NCBI GenBank assembly: GCA_023205875.1 | Contig: CP060755.1 | Coordinates: 1,054,001 to 1,118,000, forward strand | Direction: 5' to 3' | Source of the DNA: Chloropicon primus | Lineage: Eukaryota; Chlorophyta; Chloropicophyceae; Chloropicales; Chloropicaceae | DNA length: 64,000 bases | Part shown: one piece after another, positions 1 to 9,400 of the stretch | Layout of the letters: each line of letters begins with the position of its first letter | Position numbering within the stretch: the first letter of the stretch is position 1 | Made by a program: the position numbers and the translations under genes | The notes under the pieces: generated by a model | The model's input: only the letters and a program-made list of their open reading frames with translations | What the model was told of the DNA's origin: nothing | Database searches by the model: none

Positions 1-1
1 C

Positions 2-970
2 AACGAGGAATTGGCGGACGCCTCGGGGAGACCTGGAGGAGCGTCCAGCAGCAGCAAATCCGGGGGAAGCCGCCCCAGGGGCTCGAGGGACCACCGGTTC
101 TCCAAGCCCTCCGAGAGCTCAGGTTTCTGCCCGGCCATCCACAGGCGCGAGGACGGCACCTGCGACCGCAGTGGCGTGCCCGAGTCCCTGCAAAAGTACT
201 TCAAGGGATCTTTCGGCGGGGACTTGATCCTCACGTCGACCAGCCTCAGGAACAAGAGCGTCATTGCCGTGTCGTCGTCCCCCGGGAAGACCCGCAAGTC
301 AAAGCTGATGGATGTCAACAGCCACCTGCTCGACCTCTTGCCGAAGGAGGACCAAATCTTCGGCAAGAACTTCACGACCTGTGCGGTGATCGGGAGCTCT
401 GGCATCTTGCTGAAGTACCAGAACGGCAAGGAAATCGATGGCCATGACATGGTCCTTCGGTTCAACAGCGCCAGAACCAAGGGGTTCGAGAAGCACGTGG
501 GGGGGAAGACGACCCACAGGCTGACAAACTCAAGAAACTTCGGCTTCAGAGAGAGCAAGTCCGAGCAAGTCCTGGTGCACTTGAGGACCCCAGGGGCGAT
601 GAGAGCGCTCGTGCAGCGCCTGAAGAACAAAACAAAGTCCGTCCTGTACGGGCTGAACCCCCCGTGGTACTCTTACATGGACAAGAGCCTGCACTTCTTG
701 TCGACGAGCGGGTTGAACGGGATCTTGATAGCGTTGCACAGGTGTGAGCGGGTCAGGCTGTATGGTTTCCATGTCCACCCCCGGCACGGGGTGCCTTACC
801 ACTACTACAACGTCAAGGACAAGCCCGCAAACGTGGGGAGGGATGACAACGAGTGGCTCGTGGTGAAGCACCTCATCGAGAACAAGTTCGTGGAGCTTGG
901 GGAGCCGTGCATCCTCGAGTGCAACGAGAACGAGTCGGAGTGCCAAAAGTGCGTCAAAGCGAATCAGTGA
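2..970 (+). CDS. Sialyltransferase-like GT29 protein, 5' end outside the window
   Basis: This is a family GT29 glycosyltransferase, a type that moves a sialic-acid-like sugar from a CMP-sugar to glycans in the Golgi lumen. The frame is open from the window edge and has no ATG near it, so the start lies upstream. Sialylmotif L is clear (CAVIGSSG, then EIDGHDMVLRFN, about nt 380-475). Motif S is LSTSGLNGILIALHRC with LYGFHV (about nt 700-775), and motif III is YHYY (about nt 799). I could not place motif VS with certainty. The stop codon is 9 nt from the stop of the convergent PIG-Q gene. A second GT29 gene lies at 58400-59924. The acceptor substrate, and even the use of true sialic acid, cannot be told from sequence. 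Confidence 0.85.
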   Translation, partial: NEELADASGRPGGASSSSKSGGSRPRGSRDHRFSKPSESSGFCPAIHRREDGTCDRSGVPESLQKYFKGSFGGDLILTSTSLRNKSVIAVSSSPGKTRKSKLMDVNSHLLDLLPKEDQIFGKNFTTCAVIGSSGILLKYQNGKEIDGHDMVLRFNSARTKGFEKHVGGKTTHRLTNSRNFGFRESKSEQVLVHLRTPGAMRALVQRLKNKTKSVLYGLNPPWYSYMDKSLHFLSTSGLNGILIALHRCERVRLYGFHVHPRHGVPYHYYNVKDKPANVGRDDNEWLVVKHLIENKFVELGEPCILECNENESECQKCVKANQ

Positions 971-979
971 TCGCGGAAA

Positions 980-1349
980 TCAGTGTTTTACAAAGAGCGG
1001 CGACAAGCTTTTGCCCTGCAGACCCTTGCCCAAGTCGCTGGCCACTTCGGAGACCAGCAGACGGAGGGGCCCCCTGTACGCATCGAAAAGCAGGTGGAGG
1101 TATGGCTTGTAGCACGGCTTGGCGGTGGGACCGGGGCCAGCCCCGCCTGAGTTTTTGCCTCTCGCCAGGCCCTCGTGCTCGAGGAAGACTCCCGTTTGGA
1201 ACTGCTCGGGCCTCCGAAACCTGCGCCACAACTGTGTCAAGGGGAACCGCTCGGCCCCCAGAGCCAAGACTTGTACAATTAGCATTGTAAACTAAACGTG
1301 TGTTTGAGTAGCGCTCTTTGGAGTCAGTTTCTGTTGTTGTTTGTGTGTC

Positions 1350-1392
<43 letters not shown>

Positions 1393-2096
1393 ACATCTTG
1401 CTTCCAAGGTCTCTTTTCAGAAAGAGCGAAGGCGGTGGGGGTGTCGATTGGACTTACCTTTAAGCAAACGACGATGAGGAGCCAGAACGCGTAGTAAACC
1501 AAAACTGTCGGGAGCAAGAATAGCAAAGGCGTGAGCAGCAAAACCCCGACGATGACGTGCTCCAGCATGAAGTTGTCCGAATGATCTCCCGCGGTGTCCT
1601 GCCACCTCCCCCGAAACAGGAGATACATTTCCCTCGAAAGCCGCAGGTGGCACCGCAGCGCCAAGGAGTGCGCGTAGTACAGGCCAACGTAGGGAGAGGC
1701 CAGGAGCAGGACCACGTCAGCCAAGAAGGAGAGCCCCGCCTCCAACCCGAAAAACCCTGGCACCACGGGGAAGACCACCCCCGTGTAGCTCACAATCGCG
1801 TCGAACAAGTGCGCACTGGAGGTGGCTTCGATCGCAAACAAGCTTGACCTGGCGAAGAAGTGGCTGAGGTCATCATACAGCTTGAGGCCCCCCGGAGCGT
1901 CGTCGAGAACGGACAGGGAACGCAGGACGACGTCCTCCTCGAAACGTTCCCGGAACTCGAGCGCGGCTGTGGTCGCTCGCAGCCGGGTGCCCTCTCTCAA
2001 AAAAACAAGTGCGAGGGACAAGCCCAGAAGCCGGTCTAACACGAGCGCAGACCGGTCCATCGGCCTTCCCCCCTTGACCGCTCGAACGAAGTTCAT
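980..2096 (-). CDS. PIGQ: PIG-Q/GPI1, GPI-GlcNAc transferase subunit (2 exons)
   Basis: PIG-Q/Gpi1 is a stabilising subunit of the GPI-N-acetylglucosaminyltransferase at the ER, which makes the first GPI-anchor intermediate. Exons are 2096-1458 and 1291-980. The intron 1457-1292 (gtaagt...tttag, phase 0) holds a long CA tract. The joined protein is 316 aa and hydrophobic. It aligns by eye with the conserved C-terminal half of human PIGQ: RLLGLSLALVFLREG, APGGLKLYDDL, then LLTPLLFLLPTVLVYYAFW, where human has LLFLLPTTALYY. Human PIGQ has roughly 250 more N-terminal residues. The chosen ATG overlaps the stop of a coding-like upstream frame as ATGA (see 2093-2413), so the N terminus may be incomplete. 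Confidence 0.85.
1342..1391 (+). repeat. TG/CA repeat in the PIG-Q intron
   Basis: A long GT run, read as CA on the gene strand, fills the 3' half of the PIG-Q intron between donor and acceptor. Length variation is likely between alleles. Confidence 0.9.
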
Positions 2097-2413
2097 GTCT
2101 CGTCAAAGTCGAGCCTCCTCCGAACGCTCTTCCGAGCAGCCTCCCTCTCTTTCGGGCAGCCCTTCGGGTACACCTTCTTCGGCGCGGGTGGGCAGGCCTT
2201 CGTCTCCCCCGCCGTCTTCGTCTGCGGTGGCGTGGAAGGCCCGGAGAGGCGACCCTGCAGCGTCGTCGTCGTCGTTTCCTCCCCCGAGTCCACTTCCTCC
2301 CTCCCCCGCACCTCTCCCGAGATCCCCAAGTCTCTCCCCTTGACGCAAACCACCGTCGACGCCTCCCCCTCCTCCTCACTCACCCCTCTCGGGTCCAACG
2401 CCTCGGCGTTCAT
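2093..2413 (-). CDS. Coding-like frame just upstream of PIG-Q, overlapping it by ATGA
   Basis: A 106-codon frame begins at an ATG at 2413 and ends in a TGA that shares the bases ATGA with the PIG-Q start. By my count about 83% of its codons end in G or C, like real genes here, and the frame stays open and coding-like upstream to about 2600. The product is hydrophilic with an acidic front (SEEEGEAS) and a basic tail (ARKSVRRRLDFDET). I do not recognise a domain. Three readings are possible: the missing N-terminal part of PIG-Q joined by a small intron or a frame change, a separate cistron, or a long leader frame. I saw no strong splice pair joining it to PIG-Q. Confidence 0.35.
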   Translation of the reverse strand: MNAEALDPRGVSEEEGEASTVVCVKGRDLGISGEVRGREEVDSGEETTTTTLQGRLSGPSTPPQTKTAGETKACPPAPKKVYPKGCPKEREAARKSVRRRLDFDET

Positions 2414-3025
2414 CCACTTGAGCTGTCCATCCGCAGAGGCTTTCCCCGTTGTCCCGTTCGTCTCCAACTCGACCTCGCCGCTAGCACTGTAATACCTCCG
2501 AGCGTCTCCCTCGCGCGTCGTCGTGCCACCCTCCGTCAACGCTTCACCGGCATTCAACGCCCCCAGGCCCCGCGTCTTCGTCCAAAGTTCGGTTCGGTCG
2601 GTTCCGGTCGTCTCTCCTCTCGGGTCACACACACACACACACAATCTCTCTCTTTCTCCTCTCGTTCCCCTCTCTCTGGCTCTGGAGAACAAAAGCCAAA
2701 GGGGGTCCAATCCCAATCGTAAGAAGGGGAAGGAAGGAGGTCGAGGTTGGAGGGGCGGGGTCTTTGTCTTTCCTTTGGAGGGAATTGGGGGGGGAAGGAC
2801 GGCCTGGTGTTTGAACTTTGGAACGTGTGGACCGGGGTCCAGCAGGAAAGTCTAGAAAGACTGAAACATAGTGAGCAGACACGCACGAGCGAGAGTGGCT
2901 TTCTTGTGGAGGATGTCCAATTTTGTGACGTGGACTGCTCGAGATTGTGTTCGGGGGTTGAGGGAAGGCTGCTGATGTAAGTTAGAGAGGAGGCTTCCAA
3001 GCAGCTCGAAGCGCCAGACTGGAAG
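2414..3025. promoter_or_regulatory. Divergent intergenic region, PIG-Q side / GRAM-VASt gene
   Basis: This is the shared upstream region of two divergent genes. It contains a short AC tract (about 2628-2643), CT-rich runs and a GGGG-rich stretch near 2750-2790. The part below about 2600 continues the coding-like minus frame described above. No defined promoter element is recognisable. Confidence 0.4.
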
Positions 3026-5170
3026 ATGACAGAGGAGACCAACTTCCTGGGGCGTCGCTCGTTGCGGTCCTCGGAGCTGGGGGACGCCCTGCTCGTGGGC
3101 AGGGGGGGCAAGCACGCCGAAGAAAAGTCCGAGTCCCAGCTCACGCGCGCCAAGTCGAAGAACAAGGAGTACTGCCACCTCTTCGGCCTGCCGGACAACG
3201 AGGAGCTCGTCGAGGAGTACAACTGCGCCCTTCAGAGAAAGATTCTGCTGCAGGGAAAAATGTACGTCTTCTCCTGTTACGTTTGCTTCTACTCGAACGT
3301 CTTCGGGTACATCACCAAGCGGTCGCTAGCGCTCAAGGACGTCACCAGCATCAGCAAAGCCAAGAACGTTGGGTTCCCGAACTCGATAAAGATTGTGCAC
3401 AAGGGGAAGCAGATGTTTTTCACCAGCTTCCTCTCCAGAGAGGACGCGTTCAAGCTCATCATCTCCTTGTGGTACGAGGCGAGCCCATACGCGAGGCTGT
3501 CCGGAATCCTGCCAGCGAACGAGATGAGCTCGATCAAGTTTTCTTACAATGCAGGGCCACCCCGGGACAAGGAGGAGGACGCCTTGTCCCCCTCCGAGAG
3601 CGGCACGCCCGTCAAGGCGCACAGGAAGACGCTGTCCAACGAGGATGCACACAGCCTTGCGAGCCCGAGCCCGAGCGTGGGCTCCCCCGCGACCTTGGAG
3701 GCCTCCCTGAGCGGCGGGGCGGGGAGGGCGAGAACCAAGAGGAGGACGAGTGAGCTCGAGCGGCGGCACTCCATTTCCGAGTTGAACATCAAGAGCAGCG
3801 AGATCCTAGAGATTCCTCGGGGCACTGACGCGGAGGACAAGAAGCACCGCAGGAGAAAATCTTCCCGAGGCTCCTCGTCGGAAGGGATCAACCTGTCCAA
3901 CGTGGAGAACTTCAGCCCAGACGAAGAGGACCCCTTGCCTCTGAGCGGAGACAATGAAGCGATGGACGGGGGGGAAGACCAGGCCAAGTCCAGGACGAAC
4001 ATCTTCCTGGGAACCATTCAGCTGGAGCGGCCACCGCCCGTCTCCGGCGACATGGAGCTGCTTTGCGAGGCCGACTTTCCGATCTGCGCCTACCACTTCT
4101 TCGCAACTTTTCTCTCCGACAAGTCGAGCTTTCTCAAGGAGTTTCAGGTACAGAACGGGGACAAGAACGTCAACTTCTCCCAGTGGAAGCAGATGGACGC
4201 CAGGTTTCCTGGGTACATGAGAAACATGACCTTCAGCACCCCCCTGGGGTTTGCCATCGGACCGGAGTCCACCCACTGTGACCAGACTCAGAAGTACTGT
4301 TTCTACCAGTACGAGACGCTTGACAAGCAGGAAGAGCTCGCTTTGGTGTACCAAACGTCCCAGGTCAACACGGATGTTCCTTACGGGGACTACTTTCGCG
4401 TCTGCACGCGTTGGGATATCTTGGACACGTCCAAGCACGACAAATCGGTGGCGAACGACGAGGACATCGAGCAGTACACCGATCACACCTGCAAGTTCCG
4501 GGTCCACGTGTCCGTACCTTTCAGCAAGAGCACCATCATGAAGAAGACGATCGTGCAAAAGACCAAGGCTCAGTGCACCATCTTCTACGAGAAGATGATC
4601 GTGGCCATCAACAAGCATATTTATTCCTTGCTCGAGGGGAGCATGATGGGGTCCCAGAAGGGCGTCGTTGATGATGAGGACTTGCATTCCAAGATTCCCG
4701 CGGAGTGGAGGCAGCAAATCCAACTCATGTTGAACTTGCAAGACGGGGAGAACTCGACGTACAATTCGCCCAGGGAGGCCGTGCTGGACCCCTACGCCTA
4801 CCCGAGCGCCATGACGGAGGACGCGGGGAAGATGGGAAAGGCAAAGGGAAGGCTGGTGGGGCTCCAAGCCCTCGGGGCAGGAATCTCGTCGCTCTTTGTC
4901 CGGGGCCTCGTCTGGGCTTTCAGGCAAATGTACACAAATTTCACTGTAATTCTATTGGTGTGCTCGCTGGCCTTGAACGCCGTCGTGCTCCACAGCGTGA
5001 AGTTCGGTGGTTCGGCCATGCCAGCGGCGGACCACCTCGTCGCGGAGATGATGACGGGGGATCACCACGATGAATTCTGGAGGACGAAGCGGGCCCACCT
5101 AGCAAGGGAGATGGAAATCCTTGAACATTACATGGAGCTACTCAAGAAGCAGCATGAACTTGCAAAGTAA
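3026..5170 (+). CDS. GRAM and VASt domain membrane protein (VAD1/Lam-type)
   Basis: The 714-aa protein has a GRAM domain (about residues 55-155, with KMYVFSCYVCFYSNVFGY), a long Ser-rich charged linker, and a VASt domain (about 350-530, with PYGDYFRVCTRWDI and CKFRVHVSVPFSKSTIMKKT). One membrane segment follows near 635-660 (TVILLVCSLALNAVVLHSV), then a short charged tail. This is the order in plant VAD1-like proteins and fungal/animal Lam/Aster proteins. Those proteins hold ER to other membranes at contact sites and move sterols in the VASt (StART-like) cavity. It is intronless and starts at the first ATG of the frame. Sterol transfer is inferred from the family. Confidence 0.9.
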   Translation: MTEETNFLGRRSLRSSELGDALLVGRGGKHAEEKSESQLTRAKSKNKEYCHLFGLPDNEELVEEYNCALQRKILLQGKMYVFSCYVCFYSNVFGYITKRSLALKDVTSISKAKNVGFPNSIKIVHKGKQMFFTSFLSREDAFKLIISLWYEASPYARLSGILPANEMSSIKFSYNAGPPRDKEEDALSPSESGTPVKAHRKTLSNEDAHSLASPSPSVGSPATLEASLSGGAGRARTKRRTSELERRHSISELNIKSSEILEIPRGTDAEDKKHRRRKSSRGSSSEGINLSNVENFSPDEEDPLPLSGDNEAMDGGEDQAKSRTNIFLGTIQLERPPPVSGDMELLCEADFPICAYHFFATFLSDKSSFLKEFQVQNGDKNVNFSQWKQMDARFPGYMRNMTFSTPLGFAIGPESTHCDQTQKYCFYQYETLDKQEELALVYQTSQVNTDVPYGDYFRVCTRWDILDTSKHDKSVANDEDIEQYTDHTCKFRVHVSVPFSKSTIMKKTIVQKTKAQCTIFYEKMIVAINKHIYSLLEGSMMGSQKGVVDDEDLHSKIPAEWRQQIQLMLNLQDGENSTYNSPREAVLDPYAYPSAMTEDAGKMGKAKGRLVGLQALGAGISSLFVRGLVWAFRQMYTNFTVILLVCSLALNAVVLHSVKFGGSAMPAADHLVAEMMTGDHHDEFWRTKRAHLAREMEILEHYMELLKKQHELAK

Positions 5171-5227
5171 ATTAATCTACGGTGCACACGACACGACGAA
5201 AGCTTTTCTCACAAAAATTTGCGCGAG

Positions 5228-6358
5228 TCAATCGCTGTCGCTTCCATAATCCGCGATCAGCCCGAGAGGATTCACCCCCTCCTCCTCCATTTTCGCGGCC
5301 TCCTTCTGCTCCTCCTTCCCCTCGCCTCTAGGAGCCACAGCGTCCGCCTCGCCCTGGGCCCGATCCCCCCCCTCCTCCTGCTGCTTTTCCTCCTCGGCGG
5401 GCAGGTCGTAGTACGGGTCGTCGTCCAGGTACCTGTCGATGTCATCCTCTTCGTCGGCCACGTCCTTGGAAGGTGGGCGCGCCCCCCGCTTTTGCTCCTC
5501 GGAATCTATTTTTTTCTGAACAGCAGCTGCGAGTTCTTCCTCCGCCTTCCTCTTCTTCTTCAGCACGGCCATTGGGTTGGCGTCATCGTACGACCAGCGA
5601 ACGTCAAGCACCTCGTTCAGGGTAGACCCAAGGAGAGACTGGCTCGACATGCATTCCTTCGCGAACTCTGCACTTGCCCGGATGTCATACGTCACGAAGG
5701 CGATCGCCTTCTGCATTTTGACGCTCAGGGTCTCGACTGTCCCGAACTGCTCGAAGGTCTTTCGAATCATCTTTTGCAGCTTCTCGTAGCCTACGTTGCG
5801 TGTTTGTGTGGTGTGGTGTGGAAAGTCAGCGGACTGCGAAAGCGGCGTTTTCGTGATCTGGCCAAAGGGAATGATGGGAGAATGCCGAAACTCACCGTAC
5901 GAGGAAGCGCCTTCAAAATTGACGTACAGCGTCCTGTTCTCTCTATTCATGCACCCCACACCGCCCATGTCCGCTCTGTCCTCGCGGTGCCTCTCCCTGC
6001 CGAAGATGTCGTGCGTGAGGTCGAGGCGTGCCTGGTCCCACGGCGTGGGTCTCCTGTGCAGATACGAGCACTGGTCCCCCAAAAAGCAGCTGCCCCGGGC
6101 AAAGTGTAGGCAAATGTAAGGAACCTGCTGGTCGTCCCCCCTCGTGTACCCCGAGTCCAGATCGAGGTTGCACTTCGTTACAGCCCTCACCCTCCTCTTG
6201 TTATAATTCCCAAGCTCCTTGCCCCAGCTGCTTTTGTGATACCATATGTTGTAGTCCCCTCCCGCACCCGAAGACCCCGCCACGGGCGAGTCCACTTGCC
6301 GCCTCGCGGGTCTCTCCGCCCTCCCTGGTCGTACCATCCTCTCCTTCCCTCCCACCAT
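5228..6358 (-). CDS. CWC2: Cwc2-type pre-mRNA splicing factor (CCCH zinc finger + RRM)
   Basis: Cwc2 is a spliceosome protein of the Prp19/NTC group that contacts U6 and intron RNA in the catalytic core. Exons are 6358-5896 and 5790-5228. The intron 5895-5791 is 105 nt, a multiple of three, without an in-frame stop. The spliced protein is 341 aa. It shows the Torus start (YNIWYHKSSW), a CCCH finger (CLHFARGSCFLGDQCSYLH), the linker DIFGRERHREDRADMGG and an RRM (RTLYVNFEG ... KAIAFVTY). This order matches yeast Cwc2 (from memory). The C terminus is acidic. Splicing restores a continuous RRM (SSYGYEKLQKMIRKTF). The ATG chosen lies 130 nt from the divergent ARF-GEF start. Confidence 0.92.
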   Translation of the reverse strand: MVGGKERMVRPGRAERPARRQVDSPVAGSSGAGGDYNIWYHKSSWGKELGNYNKRRVRAVTKCNLDLDSGYTRGDDQQVPYICLHFARGSCFLGDQCSYLHRRPTPWDQARLDLTHDIFGRERHREDRADMGGVGCMNRENRTLYVNFEGASSYGEFRHSPIIPFGQITKTPLSQSADFPHHTTQTRNVGYEKLQKMIRKTFEQFGTVETLSVKMQKAIAFVTYDIRASAEFAKECMSSQSLLGSTLNEVLDVRWSYDDANPMAVLKKKRKAEEELAAAVQKKIDSEEQKRGARPPSKDVADEEDDIDRYLDDDPYYDLPAEEEKQQEEGGDRAQGEADAVAPRGEGKEEQKEAAKMEEEGVNPLGLIADYGSDSD

Positions 6359-6487
6359 TCTCCTCTCTCTCTCTCTCTCGAACGCAAAATGATTGAGAAA
6401 TGCGCGAGCAAGCGGAGGAGGGTTTTGGGGACACACTGAGGGTGTGTGTGTGTGTTGTCTAGGTCTAGGTTGAGGAAGGGGGGAGCC

Positions 6488-9400
6488 ATGGACGCGAGGC
6501 AGGCGAACATCCTCGTGGGAGAGAGCGCGGCGGTGGTCGCGGCCATGCGCCAGAACTCCAAGTGGGCGACGGTGCCGCGGTATATGGACGGGGGGCCGGA
6601 AGATCCGCTCTTCGAGAAGTTCAGCACCTTGAGGAAGAGGATATTGAATTGGACAGAGTGGAGCGACATGAGCCCGGACGTGTTCCTGGAGCCGTTCCTG
6701 GACATCGTGCGCTCGGTTGAGACGAGCGGGCCCATAACTTCGACGGCCTTGTCCTCCATCCACGTCCTCCTCACGGAGAACATGTTGGTGGACACGGAAG
6801 AGGGGGAGGCGAAGGCGGCCATGCACAAGATTGTCAACGCCGTGACGCACTGCCGCTTCGAGGCGACCGACCCGTCTTCGGACGAGATCGTCCTGTCAAA
6901 GATCTTGCAGGTTCTGCTGGCTTGCATCGCTTGCCCGTCAGGAAACCTGCTTAGCGATGACGACGTGTGCAATATTATTCAGGCTTGCTATAGAATAGGA
7001 CACCAGCCCGGGAGGAGCGGGAGTCTGCTGCAGCAGCTGTCCAAGAACACTCTTTCGGACGTCATCAGGACGATATTCAAGAGGCTGAGGGACATCCACA
7101 GGATCTCGAAGGCCAGCCCGGGGGAGGAGGGCACGACGCCAACGACCAGCACCGCGGAGCAGAACGGGAGTCCGGGGAACGATGGGGCGGCCGTTTCGGA
7201 GAACGGGAAGGGGGAGACCGAGGGCGGAGAGGAGGAATCTCCCGACTCGGCGAGCCCCAAGCCGGGGGAGGGCCCCGCGGCCTCCTCGAGCAAGGTTGTG
7301 GAGGAGTCAAAGCCTTACGGCATCAACTGCCTCGTCGAAATTTTTGCCTTCCTGACGAGTCTGGTCAGCATCGAGGACGTCACGGACTCGGAGGAGTCGT
7401 GCATATATGGCTTGAGCATGATCAGAGTCGCGCTTGAAGCTGGGTTGGCAGACTTCTCGCTATTTCCTGAGCTCATGAATGTCATAAGGGATGATCTGAT
7501 GAGCAACATGATGCGTATTGCGCTCATACCCAACCTGGCGATCCTGTCGATGGTGTGCTCGATTGCCTTCTTGCTTTACACGCATCTCAGGAGCTTCCTT
7601 CGCCTTCAGTTTGAAGCGTTCGTGACGAACGTGCTTCTCAGAATATCTGACGGGGAATATGTATCATACGAGCAGCAGGAGATCGCTCTCGAGAGTCTTG
7701 TGGCGTTCAGCAGGCACCCGACGTTCATGGTGGACCTGTACGCGAACCTTGACTGCTCAATCGATAGGGGAAACGTGTTCGAAGCCGTATGCAACTTGCT
7801 GTCGAAGAACACCTTCCCTTCTAACTCCCAGCTTGCTTCCACGCACCTCTTGTCCCTCGAGGGCCTGCTCGCAATTTTCAATAATCTTCTCGAGAGGAGC
7901 AAGCAGCAGGTCGAGTTCAAGCCCAAGGAGTTCAAGGACCCCTCAGAATCCTCGGATGCCGTGTGGCTTCCTCCGCCGACGAGTGACTTTGTTTCATGGG
8001 CAGAACAGATGAAGTACAAGAAGTACTTGAAGAGGCGGATTGATGTTGGCGTGGACCATTTCAACAGGGATCCCAAAAAGGGTTTCCAGTTTTTGCAAAG
8101 CATCAACCTCCTTCCGCAAGAGCTCACACCTGAAAGCGTTGCAAGATTTCTGTACACCGCAAGGGGTTTGTCGAAGAACGTCGTGGGAGAGCTCCTTGGA
8201 GATCCAAAGGAGTTCTACCTGAAGGTTTTGGACTACTTCGTGACCCTCTTCGATTTCAAGGGGATGTCGTTCGACCACGCCATTCGCCGCTACCTGGAGA
8301 GTTTCTTCCTTCCAGGGGAGGCCCAGAAGATCGGGAGAATCTTGGAGGCATTCTCCAAGAGGTACTACGCGCAGTGCCCTGGCATCTTTGCCAACGCGGA
8401 TGCTGCTTACGTCTTGTCGTACTCGTTATTGATGTTGCACACGGACCAGCACAATGACCAAGTGAAAAAGAAGATGACGGTGGAGGAGTTTATCAGGAAT
8501 AACAGGAAAATTAATGATGGCGAGGATCTGCCAGAGGAGATGCTGGTGGACTTGTACAAGTCCATCGCAACCTACGAAATCAGGATCCAGGCAGACGGGA
8601 ACAAGTTTGACCTGTCGCACGCTCAGTGGGTCGACATTGTCAAGCGGTCTGGGACGCCGCAAGGCATCCTTGTGAGCTGCACCATGCAGCCTGTCTTTGA
8701 TTACGATATGTTTGCCCTGATATGGGGCCCCACGATTGCGTCGATCTCAGTGGTGTTTGACCAAGCGGAAGATGAGTCCATCGTGCAGTACACCATCGAC
8801 GGGTTTTTGAGCGTGGCTCACCTGGCCTCCGTGCTTCACTTCTGCGATGCGATAGACAACCTCGTCATATCCCTGTGCAAATTTATCACTTCGTTGACCC
8901 CAAAGGCGAGCGAGTCCGATGCTTTCATTGAGGACAGCAAAGCCATGCTGGCGCTTGTCACGATGTTCTGCATCGTGAATCAGTATGGGGACTGCGTGAG
9001 AAATGGCTGGCGGAGCGTCATCGATTGCATCCTGAAACTGCACAGGCTGCACCTGCTGCCAAACAAGGTGACTGACATGGAAGAAGTGCGAAACACGCTC
9101 AGGCATTCGAACAGCCGGAGCATGAACTTCAACAAAAACGCGAACCTCCAGACCACCATTCTGCAGAGCGTTTCCAGTTTCTTCTCCTCCGATTCCGCAA
9201 AGGAAGAGGAAGTGAAGAGCCCAGAGATGGAAGAGGCCGAGAAGAGGATCACGACCTACATAGAGTCCTGCCACATCGAGGAGATCTTCACGGAAAGCAA
9301 GTTCTTGGAAGCCGAGTCACTGAAGCACCTGGTCTCGGCGCTCATATGGTCAGCCGGCGAGACCCCCAAGGGAATCGCGAACAGCGAGGAGGAGGAGGAG

